Origin: Pseudomonas alcaliphila JAB1
GTDB lineage: Bacteria > Pseudomonadota > Gammaproteobacteria > Pseudomonadales > Pseudomonadaceae
Direction: 5' to 3'
Length of the DNA: 64,000 bases
NCBI RefSeq assembly: GCF_001941865.1
Contig: NZ_CP016162.1
Location: forward strand, 1,364,001-1,428,000
The translations under genes and the position numbers were made by a program. Each line of letters starts with the position of its first letter. The stretch's first letter is position 1. Of this stretch, positions 1 to 8,398 are shown piece by piece. Below the pieces are notes generated by a model. The model worked only from the letters and a program-made list of their open reading frames with translations, had not been told where the DNA came from and did no database searches.

Positions 1-34
1 TGAGCGCGAGAGCGGGGAGGATGTAACGCAGCAT
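1..34 (-). CDS. 5' end of an exported or membrane protein gene, cut by the window edge
   Basis: Reading leftwards from an ATG at 34, the 11 visible codons give MLRYILPALAL, which looks like the start of a signal peptide or membrane anchor. An AGGAG sequence on the minus strand at 48-44 lies 9 nt upstream. The gene diverges from the FadL-type porin gene. Too little is present to name it. An alternative ATG at 39 in another frame gives a less signal-like start. Confidence 0.45.
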   Translation of the reverse strand, partial: MLRYILPALAL

Positions 35-324
35 GTCATATGACTCCTGAAAGCGTGGACGAGGGGTTGGACAGGGCGTCGCAGCGAATGTTCGCGTCGC
101 TGGCCATTTGCCCGCGTGAAACAAAGTGTTACCGATGGGGACATGCTGGCCTTTGGCCGCCGCCCGTCACCACGACCAAAGGCCGGGGATCATCGGCCAA
201 ACCTGCACGTCACAGACATTGAGCCGCCGTCGCAGTCGGACGTCGCCAGTACAGACCTGCCTGAAGTCTGCCGCTGGTGCAGGAAGGACTGCGCGGTGTT
301 CAAGCAGCGTGCAGGAGAATAACA
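35..324. other. Divergent intergenic region with a 9-bp-arm hairpin
   Basis: No gene is supported here. It separates the leftward gene start from the FadL-type gene and should hold both promoters. GGCCTTTGG at 148-156 and CCAAAGGCC at 176-184 form a perfect inverted repeat with a 19-nt loop. There is no T-run, so it may be an mRNA leader structure or operator and not a terminator. Confidence 0.4.
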
Positions 325-2013
325 ATGACAATGCTCTTTCGGCGCTGGCCATCGCGGGTGATGGTCGGCAGTTTACTGGTTTTGCCCGTTGCGCAGGTGC
401 AGGCATCCGGTTATCACTTCGGTTCGCAATCGGTGGCGGCGCAGGGTTCGGCACATGCCAACGGTGCCGAGGCGGCCGACCCTTCGACCATTTTCTACAA
501 CCCCGCTGGCCTAGCCCGGCTCAAGGGTACCCAGGTGACTTCCGGTCTGAGCATTCTGCTGCCGGATGGCGATTACGAGGACAAGGGTAGCCGCGACGTG
601 TTCGGCAATCCGGTGTCGGGCGATGCCGGCGAGTTCCTGCCCGATGCCGCCGCTGCGCCCAACTTCTATTTTTCCCACGAGATCAACGACCGGGTGACTA
701 TCGGTCTGGGCATCTTCACCCCGTTCGGCGCCAAGCTCGATTACAAGGAGGACTGGGCCGGGCGCTACGGCATCCAGTCGGCCAGCCTGGAGACGGTGAC
801 CTTCAACCCGAGCATTGCCTTTCGTTTCAACGAACACCACAGCATCGGCTTCGGTGTGTCGGCGCAGTACATCAAATCGGTGCAGCGCGGTGCGGCGGAT
901 GTCAAAGGCGCGTCGCGGCAGTTGGCTGGGCAGTTTGTCAGCGCCAATCAGGACCTGACCGAGCTGGCCGCATCACCGCTTGGTCAGTTCGCCATTCCCT
1001 TGCTCTATGGCATCGATGTGCCCAGTGAGATCAGCAGTTGCGACGGTCAGGCCGATGACGCTTTCGTCGACTGTGTGGCGAAGAACTTCGCCGATAACGT
1101 CCAGGGCGACGGTTACTTCCGGGTCAAGGGCGATGACTGGGGGTTTGGCTGGAATATCGGCTACATGTGGGAGCCGACCGAGTCGACGCGCTTTGGCGTG
1201 TCGTATCGTTCCAACATTCGCCACACCCTTGAGGGTGAGACCAAGTGGAGCTTCGCCGGCGTGTCCGGCAGCGTGCCTTCACCCGATACCGATCTGAGCG
1301 GTGGCATCGATCTCAGCATCATCACCCTGCCGCCAGCCGATGCATTGGGGCAGGTGCTGGACCCGAGCAACTGGGTCAATCCCGGCGATTTCGCTGGCTC
1401 CAGGCTGCACCCCAACTCCAAGGCCAAGACCGCTATCGATACACCGGAGATGCTCTCATTCAACGCCTTCCATCAGCTCAACGACAAGGTGGCTTTGATG
1501 GCGGATCTGACCTTCACCCGTCACTCGCGGCTCGACGAAGTGCGTATCGGCATCGATCAGGTGGCCGGCTATCCCTATTTCAACGGCGTTACCGAGGGTG
1601 ATTTGAGCGTCAAGCAGGACTGGAAGGACAGCTACAAGATCTCCCTGGGCATGAACTACCAATACAGCGATGACCTGCTGCTGCGTACCGGCGTGGCCTA
1701 CGACCGCTCTCCGGTCAACTCGCCGCAGTTACGTCATCCGGCCTTCCCCGATGCGGATCGCTACTGGCTTTCGCTCGGCGCCAACTACAAGGTGACCCGC
1801 GATACCTCGCTGGACTTCGCCTACAGCTACGTGCAGTTCTCCAGCGGCAAGATGGACTACCAGGACGGCTGCTCCCCGGCCGGCTGGGGGCCAGGTGCCG
1901 GCGGGCTGTACCAGGACAGCGGGGTGCGCTGCACCGGCAACGGCGGCAATTACACCGGTGAGTACAACACCCACATCCACTTCATCGGCCTGGCGTTGAA
2001 CCATACCTTCTGA
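325..2013 (+). CDS. OmpP1/FadL-family outer membrane transport protein
   Basis: Predicted outer-membrane beta-barrel that lets long-chain fatty acids or other hydrophobic molecules cross the outer membrane. The 562-residue product starts with a signal peptide (basic start, hydrophobic run, cleavage near VQAS). The mature N-terminus carries the family hallmarks: a Gly/Ala-rich hatch segment and an NPAGLARL motif. The rest alternates aromatic strand-like stretches and ends in an aromatic residue (NHTF) typical of barrel proteins. The ATG at 325 was chosen because AGGAG lies just upstream and the signal peptide then begins properly. The protein is longer than classic FadL (about 420-450 residues); the extra length lies in loop-like segments around residues 190-360. 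Substrate unknown. Confidence 0.9.
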   Translation: MTMLFRRWPSRVMVGSLLVLPVAQVQASGYHFGSQSVAAQGSAHANGAEAADPSTIFYNPAGLARLKGTQVTSGLSILLPDGDYEDKGSRDVFGNPVSGDAGEFLPDAAAAPNFYFSHEINDRVTIGLGIFTPFGAKLDYKEDWAGRYGIQSASLETVTFNPSIAFRFNEHHSIGFGVSAQYIKSVQRGAADVKGASRQLAGQFVSANQDLTELAASPLGQFAIPLLYGIDVPSEISSCDGQADDAFVDCVAKNFADNVQGDGYFRVKGDDWGFGWNIGYMWEPTESTRFGVSYRSNIRHTLEGETKWSFAGVSGSVPSPDTDLSGGIDLSIITLPPADALGQVLDPSNWVNPGDFAGSRLHPNSKAKTAIDTPEMLSFNAFHQLNDKVALMADLTFTRHSRLDEVRIGIDQVAGYPYFNGVTEGDLSVKQDWKDSYKISLGMNYQYSDDLLLRTGVAYDRSPVNSPQLRHPAFPDADRYWLSLGANYKVTRDTSLDFAYSYVQFSSGKMDYQDGCSPAGWGPGAGGLYQDSGVRCTGNGGNYTGEYNTHIHFIGLALNHTF

Positions 2014-2021
2014 TCCATCTG

Positions 2022-2060
2022 AGCGGCGAACGGGGGTGGTAGAATCCCGCCCCCGTTCGC
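2022..2060. terminator. GC-rich hairpin between the porin and DTW genes
   Basis: GCGAACGGGGG and CCCCCGTTCGC form an 11-bp perfect stem just after the porin stop codon. No long T-run follows, so intrinsic termination is uncertain. TAGAAT inside the loop could be the -10 element for the next gene. Confidence 0.5.
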
Positions 2061-2073
2061 TGTTGCTCCCGCC

Positions 2074-2796
2074 ATGACCCGTCCAGCCCCACATGCCGTC
2101 GCCCGCCTGCGCACAGAGCGCCTGGCGCGCAGCCTCAAACCCTTCGTCGCCCGTGGTTCGCGCGCCGAGCGCTGCCCGCACTGCCGGGTGCAGCCGACCC
2201 ATTGCCTGTGCGCCTGGCGCCCGCAGGTCGAGGCCAATGCCGCCATGTGCCTGGTGATGCATGACATCGAGGCGTTGAAACCGAGCAATACCGGCTGGCT
2301 GATCGCTGATGTGGTGCCTGAAACCCACGCCTTCGGCTGGACGCGCACTGCCGTCGACCCGGCGCTGCTGGCGCTTTTGGCCGATCCGCAGTGGCAGCCT
2401 TATCTGGTGTTTCCCGGTGAGTACGTGGCACCGCAGCGCGTGGTGGAGGAGGTGACGCTGGCGCCCGGCAAGCGGCCGCTGTTCGTGCTGCTCGATGCCA
2501 CCTGGACCGAGGCGCGCAAGATGTTTCGCAAGAGCCCGTATCTGGATGCGCTGCCAGTGCTGAGCCTGACGCCGGCGCAACTATCGCGTTATCGCCTACG
2601 TCGCTCCACTCGTGGCGAGCACCTGTGCACCGCCGAGGTGGCCGCCATGTGCCTGGAGCTGGCTGGCGACCTGCGTGCCGGTGAGGCGCTGGACGATTAT
2701 CTCGATGTGTTCAGCCAGCACTACCTGGCTGCCAAACGGCGTCTGCCGCTGGATCTCAACGACGCTCTGCACCAGCGTTTGCAGACGTACCGCTGA
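2074..2796 (+). CDS. DTW-domain tRNA-uridine aminocarboxypropyltransferase (TapT/YfiP-like)
   Basis: Members of this family transfer a 3-amino-3-carboxypropyl group from S-adenosylmethionine to uridine 47 of tRNA, giving acp3U. The 240-residue protein has the N-terminal cysteine cluster (CPHCRVQPTHCLC, about residues 34-46) and the family signature LLDATWTEARKM near residue 145. The length fits bacterial TapT. The ATG at 2074 is the first in frame and follows a TAGAAT promoter-like box. Its 3' end overlaps the convergent DMT gene by 41 bp. The family is clear; the exact tRNA target is inferred from E. coli. Confidence 0.85.
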   Translation: MTRPAPHAVARLRTERLARSLKPFVARGSRAERCPHCRVQPTHCLCAWRPQVEANAAMCLVMHDIEALKPSNTGWLIADVVPETHAFGWTRTAVDPALLALLADPQWQPYLVFPGEYVAPQRVVEEVTLAPGKRPLFVLLDATWTEARKMFRKSPYLDALPVLSLTPAQLSRYRLRRSTRGEHLCTAEVAAMCLELAGDLRAGEALDDYLDVFSQHYLAAKRRLPLDLNDALHQRLQTYR

Positions 2797-3682
2797 GTTC
2801 GCTGGGCAGTGGCTTGGGCCACAGCTGCGCCAGCAGCATGCCGCCGAACATCAGCGCACAACCCAGATAACCGCGCGGTGCCAGCACTTCGCTCAGCAAC
2901 AGGGCGCCGGCGATGGCAGCGAATACGGCTTCCAGCGAGAGGATGATCGCCGCATGCGAGGCGATGGCATGCTGCTGCGCCACCACCTGCAGGGTGAAAC
3001 CGATCGCCACGCCGAACACGCCGCCGTAGAGGATGGCCGGCCCGGCGGCAATGATGCCGTCCAGTGTCGCGGTCTCGAACACCAGCGCCAGGGCCAGACT
3101 GATCACCGCGCAGGTGGCGAACTGGATGAAGGCCAGGCGCAGCGGGTCGTGACGGCTGGCGAAGAATCCCACCAGCAACACATGCACGCCCCAGACGAAG
3201 GCGCCAGCCAACTGCAGCCAGTCGCCGGAGGCTACTGTGAATCCTTCGCCGACGCTGAGCAGGAACATGCCGACCACTGCCAGGCTGGCGCCCAACCAGA
3301 TGCCGGCGCTGCTGCGCTGGCCGATCAGCAAGCCGAGAATCGGCACCACGATCACGTACAACCCGGTGATGAAGCCTGAGTTGGTCACCGTGGTGAACAG
3401 CAGGCCGACCTGCTGCAGATTGATCCCTAGCGATAGCGCCAGGCCCATGATCACGCCACCCACCAGCAGGTTGCGATTCAGCGGTGCAGCGGGGCGCTGC
3501 TGGCGACGTTGCAGCAAAGCCAGCACCGGCAACAGGACCAGGCAGGCGAGGGTGAAGCGCAGGCCGGTATAAAGGAAGGGGCCGATGTTATCCATGCCCA
3601 GACGCTGGGCGACGAAGGCGCTGCCCCAGATCATCGCGGTAATCAGCATCAACAGGTCAGCGCGCAGGGCTTGGCTTCGCAT
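2756..3682 (-). CDS. DMT-superfamily (EamA) transporter
   Basis: Inner-membrane metabolite exporter of the drug/metabolite transporter superfamily, about 308 residues with roughly ten membrane segments in two EamA halves. The first helix carries MLITAMIWGSAFVAQ, typical for the family. The start at 3682 puts this helix near the N-terminus. Longer in-frame starts up to 3802 would add a hydrophilic leader unlike the family, but the ribosome site at 3682 is weak, so the start is uncertain. It is transcribed towards the DTW gene and overlaps its end. Substrate not predictable. Confidence 0.85.
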   Translation of the reverse strand: MRSQALRADLLMLITAMIWGSAFVAQRLGMDNIGPFLYTGLRFTLACLVLLPVLALLQRRQQRPAAPLNRNLLVGGVIMGLALSLGINLQQVGLLFTTVTNSGFITGLYVIVVPILGLLIGQRSSAGIWLGASLAVVGMFLLSVGEGFTVASGDWLQLAGAFVWGVHVLLVGFFASRHDPLRLAFIQFATCAVISLALALVFETATLDGIIAAGPAILYGGVFGVAIGFTLQVVAQQHAIASHAAIILSLEAVFAAIAGALLLSEVLAPRGYLGCALMFGGMLLAQLWPKPLPSELSGTSANAGAERR

Positions 3683-3885
3683 CAGGGCGTCTCGGCAGGA
3701 AAGCTGCGCATCGTGCCGCAAAGCATTGAGCTTGACCACCCCGCCACAGCTCGGCATGCTGAGCGCCGCCGTCGGTCCGAGTGGGGAGTCTGTGATGCTC
3801 AATGAGCAGGCTTGAGCGGGTCTTCAGGCGAAAAGCACTGCCATACTCACCTCAGTGCCACTTATAACAAGAACAGGATCTGCCA

Positions 3886-4536
3886 ATGGCCGCCTACGAA
3901 ATCCTGATTGCCGACGACCATCCGCTGTTTCGCAGCGCGCTACAACAAGCATTGACCCTGGGCCTGGGACCTGAAGTGCGTCTGGTAGAAGCTGCCAGCA
4001 TCGCCGAGCTTGAAGGCCACCTGGCTGAAAAAAGTGATTGGGACTTGGTCCTGCTCGACCTCAATATGCCCGGTGCCTACGGCTTTTCCGGTCTGGTACT
4101 GCTGCGTGGCCAGTACCCGCAGATCCCTGTGGTGATGATCTCCGCTCAGGAAGAGGCGTCCGTGGTCAACCGCTCCCGCGAGTTCGGCGCCAGTGGCTTC
4201 ATCCCCAAATCCAGCCCGCTGGAAACCTTGCAGCAAGCGGTGCGACACGTACTCGATGGTGACACCTGGTGGCCACCGTTGGCCGAGGAGGGCGCGCCGG
4301 TTTCCGCCGAGGCCAAGGCGGCCAGTGCCGGCCTGGCCAGCCTGACACCGCAGCAGTTTCGTGTGTTGACCATGGTCTGCGAAGGCCTGCTGAACAAGCA
4401 GATCGCCTACGAATTGAGCGTCTCCGAGGCGACGGTCAAGGCGCATGTGACGGCGATTTTCCGCAAGCTGGGCGTGCGCACCCGCACCCAGGCGGCGTTG
4501 CTGTTGCAGCAGATGGAATCGATCCCCGCGCAGTGA
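3886..4536 (+). CDS. erdR: LuxR/NarL-type response regulator, ErdR-like
   Basis: Two-component response regulator of 216 residues. The receiver domain (1-125) has the acidic pair D10-D11, phosphoacceptor D58 in LLDLNMPG, and the conserved Lys in FIPKSS. The C-terminal LuxR-type HTH (about 148-210) contains LTPQQFRVL and SEATVKAHVTAIFRKLGV. In Pseudomonas the homologue next to dgkA is ErdR, which controls ethanol and acetate metabolism. The same neighbour here (dgkA downstream) supports that name. No cognate histidine kinase lies nearby. AGGATC precedes the ATG. Confidence 0.8.
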   Translation: MAAYEILIADDHPLFRSALQQALTLGLGPEVRLVEAASIAELEGHLAEKSDWDLVLLDLNMPGAYGFSGLVLLRGQYPQIPVVMISAQEEASVVNRSREFGASGFIPKSSPLETLQQAVRHVLDGDTWWPPLAEEGAPVSAEAKAASAGLASLTPQQFRVLTMVCEGLLNKQIAYELSVSEATVKAHVTAIFRKLGVRTRTQAALLLQQMESIPAQ

Positions 4537-4629
4537 GCTGCGCTGCGTTGAAAGCAAGCTCGGCTTGCTCATTTACAGCCAGTAAATTGCGCAGTCTCAC
4601 TTGCTTTTGCCTTGCATCCCTCTAGCTCG
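4536..4629. repeat. Long-hairpin repeat, copy A
   Basis: Member of a three-copy family in this window (others at 32344-32483 and 44382-44529). The core stem is AAAGCAAG (4551-4558) with CTTGCTTT (4600-4607). An inner stem TTTAC/GTAAA (4572-4576, 4582-4586) lies inside, followed by the conserved tail TTGCCTTGCA. It fills the gap between erdR and dgkA. The outer arms are poorly preserved. Confidence 0.6.
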
Positions 4630-4700
4630 CGATCTCGTAGATAGGTTCTCGCGCAGCGGATGCAGTAAGCTGCGCGCCTCTTCCAGCGGGGGTGAGGCGC

Positions 4701-5066
4701 ATGTCGCCATTCAAGGGCCAGACCGGCCTGAAACGTATCCTCAATGCCGCCAGCTATTCGCTCGATGGCCTGCGCGCCGCGTTCTTCGGCGAGGCAGCCT
4801 TTCGCCAGCTGGTGTTGCTCAATCTGGTGCTGATTCCATCGGCTTTCCTGCTCGACGTCAGTCGAGGTGAGCGTGCGTTGATGGTGGCCGTGTGTCTGCT
4901 GGCGCTGATCGTCGAGTTGCTCAATTCGGCCATCGAGGCAGCCATCGACCGCATTTCCCTGGAACGCCACCCGCTGTCGAAGAACGCCAAGGACATGGGC
5001 AGCGCCGCGCAGTTCGTCGCGCTGGGCATGATCGCCTCGGTCTGGGCAATCATCCTCTTGAGCTGA
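4701..5066 (+). CDS. dgkA: Diacylglycerol kinase
   Basis: Small integral membrane kinase that phosphorylates diacylglycerol to phosphatidic acid, recycling lipid released during periplasmic glucan or LPS modification. The product is 121 residues, matching DgkA size. It has three membrane helices and the signature ELLNSAIEAAIDRIS followed by AKDMGSAAQF, where the catalytic Glu and ATP/Mg ligands lie. The ATG at 4701 is preceded by GGTGAGG; a GTG at 4692 is also possible. It lies downstream of erdR, and its stop is 3 bp from the convergent finR stop. Confidence 0.93.
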   Translation: MSPFKGQTGLKRILNAASYSLDGLRAAFFGEAAFRQLVLLNLVLIPSAFLLDVSRGERALMVAVCLLALIVELLNSAIEAAIDRISLERHPLSKNAKDMGSAAQFVALGMIASVWAIILLS

Positions 5067-5069
5067 CGC

Positions 5070-5996
5070 TCAGATGATCGGTGGTAGGACGATCTGATCG
5101 CTGCGGCTGACTCCGGCGGTCAGCGCACGACACTGTTCGAGAAACTCGCGCATCGCTGCTGTCTGGTACTTCTGCTTGTGCCAGATGAAGTAGAACTGCC
5201 GGCGCAGGTCCAGCTCCGGGGTCTCCACGGGCATCAGGCTGCCGCGACGAAAGGCGTCGCGCAGCGCCAGGCGTGAGATGCAGCCGATGCCCAGGCCGGA
5301 TTCCACGGCGCGCTTGATCGCCTCTGTGTGTTCCAGCTCCAGGCGGATATTCAGGTTGCGCGGGTGATGCCGCATGGCCTGGTCAAAGGTCAGCCGCGTG
5401 CCCGAGCCCTGTTCACGCAGAATCCAGGCTTCATGCGTCAGCTCTTCCAGGCTGGCACTGCCGCGCTGGGCCAGTGGGTGTTGTGGCGCACAGAACACCA
5501 CCAGTTCGTCCTCGACCCAGGGCTGCACCTCGATATCCGGGTGCTGGCAGTCGCCTTCGATCAAGCCCAGGTCCAGCTCGTAGTGAGCGATCTGTTGCAC
5601 CACATGAGCGGTGTTATGCACCTGCAGCTTCACCCGGCATTCAGGGTGGTGCTGCATGAAGCTGCCAATCAGCAAGGTGGCCAGATAGTTGCCCACGGTC
5701 AGGGTGGCGCCGACGTGCAGCGAGCCATAACCGCTCTTGCCCCCCAGCAGGCGTTCGATTTCGCGCGCCTGGTCGATCAGGGCTACGGCCTCGGGCAGTA
5801 GCTGTCGGCCCAGGGCATTGAGCGCCAGACGCTTGCCGGCGCGATCGAACAGCTGGCAGTCGGATTGGCGTTCCAGTTCGGTCAGCGAAGTGCTGGTCGC
5901 AGACTGCGACAATGCGAGCGATTGCGCGGCGCGCGAGACGCTTTCATGCTGCGCCACGGCGACGAACACCTGAAGTTGTCTGAGAGTAAATCGCAT
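5070..5996 (-). CDS. finR: LysR-family regulator FinR
   Basis: LysR-type transcription factor of 308 residues. The N-terminal winged HTH starts MRFTLRQLQVFVAVAQHESV and is followed by a periplasmic-binding-like effector domain. It is transcribed divergently from fpr. In Pseudomonas, FinR activates fpr under oxidative or osmotic stress and has also been tied to sulfur assimilation. Position and sequence both support the name. The 113-bp region shared with fpr is AT-rich and probably holds the FinR site. Confidence 0.85.
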   Translation of the reverse strand: MRFTLRQLQVFVAVAQHESVSRAAQSLALSQSATSTSLTELERQSDCQLFDRAGKRLALNALGRQLLPEAVALIDQAREIERLLGGKSGYGSLHVGATLTVGNYLATLLIGSFMQHHPECRVKLQVHNTAHVVQQIAHYELDLGLIEGDCQHPDIEVQPWVEDELVVFCAPQHPLAQRGSASLEELTHEAWILREQGSGTRLTFDQAMRHHPRNLNIRLELEHTEAIKRAVESGLGIGCISRLALRDAFRRGSLMPVETPELDLRRQFYFIWHKQKYQTAAMREFLEQCRALTAGVSRSDQIVLPPII

Positions 5997-6109
5997 ATCG
6001 ATATAACCGATAACCTATATCTTGATAATCCACTTAACAGATATTGTTGCCGCGAATAGAATGCCGCGCAATCGCGCCTTTGGCGCTGAAGTTCTTCGAG
6101 GAAATCATC
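5997..6109. promoter_or_regulatory. Divergent finR/fpr control region
   Basis: 113 bp between the two start codons, AT-rich for its first 60 bases, with an ATCGATATAACCGATA stretch near 5997-6012 and TATATCTTGATAATCC after it. Given the known FinR control of fpr, the operator is expected here. I did not identify a definite dyad. Confidence 0.45.
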
Positions 6110-6889
6110 ATGAGCAATATGAACGTCGAGCGCGTGCTCAGCGTCCACCACTGGAACGATACGCTGTTCAGCTTCAAGTGCACCCGCGACCCGGGTCTGC
6201 GCTTCGAGAATGGTCAGTTCGTGATGATCGGTCTGCAGCAGGACAATGGCCGCCCGCTGATGCGCGCCTACTCCATCGCCAGCCCGAACTGGGAAGAGCA
6301 TCTGGAATTCTTCAGCATCAAGGTGCCGGACGGTCCGCTGACCTCGCAGCTGCAGCACCTGAAGGAAGGCGACGAGATCATCATCAGCAAGAAGCCCACC
6401 GGCACGTTGGTGCTCGATGATCTCAACCCCGGCAAGCACCTCTATCTGCTCAGCACCGGCACCGGTCTGGCGCCGTTCATGAGCGTGATCCAGGACCCGG
6501 AAACCTACGAGCGCTTCGAGAAGGTGATCCTGGTTCACGGCGTGCGCTACGTGAACGAAGTGGCCTACCGCGAGTTCATCACCGAGCACCTGCCGCAGAA
6601 CGAATTCTTCGGTGATGCGCTGAAGGACAAGCTGATCTACTACCCGACCGTGACCCGCGAGCCGTTCGAGAACCAGGGCCGTCTGACCGACCTGATGCGC
6701 AGCGGCAAACTGTTCGCCGATATCGGCCTGCCGCCGATCAACCCGCAGGACGACCGCGCCATGATCTGCGGCAGCCCGAGCATGCTCGACGAAACCAGCG
6801 AAGTGCTCGACAGCTTCGGCCTGAAGATTTCCCCGCGCATGCGTGAGCCGGGTGACTATCTGATCGAGCGCGCCTTCGTCGAGAAGTAA
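6110..6889 (+). CDS. fpr: Ferredoxin/flavodoxin-NADP+ reductase
   Basis: FAD-dependent reductase that exchanges electrons between NADPH and ferredoxin/flavodoxin and supports redox balance under oxidative stress. The 259 residues match Pseudomonas Fpr closely: FAD-binding RAYSIASP (about residue 54), the NADP-binding GTGLAPFMS, and C-terminal YLIERAFVEK. The ATG at 6110 gives the canonical N-terminus MSNMNVERVLSVHHW; GAGGAAA precedes it. A strong terminator follows. Divergent finR is the expected activator. Confidence 0.95.
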   Translation: MSNMNVERVLSVHHWNDTLFSFKCTRDPGLRFENGQFVMIGLQQDNGRPLMRAYSIASPNWEEHLEFFSIKVPDGPLTSQLQHLKEGDEIIISKKPTGTLVLDDLNPGKHLYLLSTGTGLAPFMSVIQDPETYERFEKVILVHGVRYVNEVAYREFITEHLPQNEFFGDALKDKLIYYPTVTREPFENQGRLTDLMRSGKLFADIGLPPINPQDDRAMICGSPSMLDETSEVLDSFGLKISPRMREPGDYLIERAFVEK

Positions 6890-6904
6890 GCGCCGCCGTT
6901 AAAC

Positions 6905-6938
6905 GACAAAGCCGCCCCATGGGCGGCTTTGTCTTTTT
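6905..6938 (+). terminator. Rho-independent terminator of fpr
   Basis: GACAAAGCCGCCC, loop CAT, GGGCGGCTTTGTC and then TTTTT: a perfect 13-bp stem with a 3-nt loop and a U-tract. Confidence 0.93.
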
Positions 6939-6954
6939 GGGCGATTCACGCACC

Positions 6955-7014
6955 GTAGCCCGGATGCAATCCGGGGAGGGTGTGTTGCAATCTCCCGGAT
7001 TGCATCCGGGCTAC
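6955..7014. repeat. REP-like inverted pair, GTAGCCCGGATG family
   Basis: GTAGCCCGGATGCAATCCGG and its inverted partner CCGGATTGCATCCGGGCTAC enclose about 18 nt. Same family at 21979-22038, 52020-52077 and (single arm) 54790-54811. Confidence 0.85.
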
Positions 7015-7030
7015 GAATGACAGCTGTGTC

Positions 7031-7585
7031 TTACAGACGCTTGGCGTCGATGATCAGCACCGGCTCGCGCGGTACGTTCTGGTGCATGCCGCGGTTGCCG
7101 GTGGGGACCTGGGCGATCTTGTCTACCACGTCCATGCCACGGGTCACCTTGCCGAACACGGCGTAACCGAAGTCGCGCGAGCTGTGGTCGAGGAAGGCGT
7201 TGTCCTTGTGGTTGATGAAGAACTGGCTGGTGGCCGAGTCGCGTACCTGGGTGCGAGCCATGGCCAGGGTGCCACGGACGTTGTGCAGGCCATTGTCGGC
7301 CTCGTTCTTGATCGGTGCGTCGGTGTCCTTCTGGCGCATGTCGGCATCGAAACCGCCGCCCTGGACCATGAAACCCGGAATCACCCGATGGAACTGGGTC
7401 CCGGCATAGAAGCCACTGTCGACGTACTTGAGGAAGTTCTGCGTGCTGATCGGCGCCTTGTCGGCGGCCAGTTCGATTTCCACTTCGCCGAGGCTGGTGG
7501 TCAGCAACACCTTGGGGTTTTCCGCGGCGAGCAGACTGGTCGACAGCAGCAGGGCGCCGGTGGCGAGAACGAGTTGCTTGAGCAT
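7031..7585 (-). CDS. ppiA: Periplasmic cyclophilin-type peptidyl-prolyl isomerase
   Basis: Catalyses cis-trans isomerisation of prolyl bonds in exported proteins. It has a signal peptide ([20 protein letters not shown], cleavage before AENP) and then one cyclophilin domain with [23 protein letters not shown] and [12 protein letters not shown]. At 184 residues it has PpiA length. It is the last gene of a three-gene minus-strand operon: the stop of the upstream hydrolase lies only 5 bp before this ATG. The same order (LysR, hydrolase, ppiA) is known from P. aeruginosa. Confidence 0.93.
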   Translation of the reverse strand: MLKQLVLATGALLLSTSLLAAENPKVLLTTSLGEVEIELAADKAPISTQNFLKYVDSGFYAGTQFHRVIPGFMVQGGGFDADMRQKDTDAPIKNEADNGLHNVRGTLAMARTQVRDSATSQFFINHKDNAFLDHSSRDFGYAVFGKVTRGMDVVDKIAQVPTGNRGMHQNVPREPVLIIDAKRL

Positions 7586-7590
7586 GATGG

Positions 7591-8388
7591 TCAGTTTTCC
7601 TTGTTGGCAGTCTCGCCGAGAAAGGCGAGCAGGGCGTTATTAAAGCGTTCCGGTTGATCCAGTGGTGTGGCATGGCGCGAATTTTCGATCACCAGCAGGC
7701 GCGCGTTGGGCATTTCTGCCACGTACTCGCGCTTGCGTTCAACGGGCGTGTAGTCGTGGTCGGCGCTGATCACCAGGGTAGGACAGGTGATGCGATCGAG
7801 GCGTTCCCGCACGCCCCAGCCGATGATCGCGTCGAGGCTGGCGAGGTAGGCGCGCTTGTCGTTCTGCGGCCAGCGTTCTTCGATCTTGCGCCGCAATTCG
7901 GCCTGCTGGGGCTTGGGGAACAGCAACTTGCCCAGCGCCTTGGCGATGGTGTCCAGGCTGAGCAGGCGCGACAGCGTCCAGCGCTTGGCAATTTCCAGCC
8001 AGTCCCGCGCACTCTTGGCCTTCACCTCCGGGCCGCTGTTGACGATGGTCAGGCTGCGCAATAGCTCGGGGCGGTCGACGCCAAGCTGAAAGCCGATCAT
8101 GCCGCCCATGGAGATGCCCACCAGGTGCACCGGTGGCAATTGCAGGTGTTCGATCAGGGCGGCGACATCCTCGGCGAAGTCGGCGATGCGATAAGTCTCG
8201 CGCGGCTTGTCCGAGCGGCCATGGCCACGAACGTCCAGTGCCAGAACCCGGTAATGCTGGGCGAGCACGGGAATCTGGTATTCCCAGTCGCGCGTGCTCG
8301 AGCCCAGGCCGTGCACCAGTAGCAGTGGCGAACCGTGGCCGTATTCTTCGTAATGCAGCTGACAGCCGTCGTTGTCGAAATAGGGCAT
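7591..8388 (-). CDS. Alpha/beta-fold hydrolase
   Basis: Serine hydrolase of about 265 residues. The oxyanion segment is [11 protein letters not shown], the nucleophile elbow is [15 protein letters not shown] (Ser of G-I-S-M-G), the acid lies in [10 protein letters not shown] and the His in [11 protein letters not shown]. The start MPYFDNDG at 8388 was preferred to an upstream in-frame start that would add a Pro/Ser-rich leader. It lies 10 bp after the LysR stop and 5 bp before ppiA. Substrate unknown; the family includes esterases, lactonases and C-C hydrolases. Confidence 0.85.
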   Translation of the reverse strand: MPYFDNDGCQLHYEEYGHGSPLLLVHGLGSSTRDWEYQIPVLAQHYRVLALDVRGHGRSDKPRETYRIADFAEDVAALIEHLQLPPVHLVGISMGGMIGFQLGVDRPELLRSLTIVNSGPEVKAKSARDWLEIAKRWTLSRLLSLDTIAKALGKLLFPKPQQAELRRKIEERWPQNDKRAYLASLDAIIGWGVRERLDRITCPTLVISADHDYTPVERKREYVAEMPNARLLVIENSRHATPLDQPERFNNALLAFLGETANKEN

Positions 8389-8398
8389 GGCGGGACTC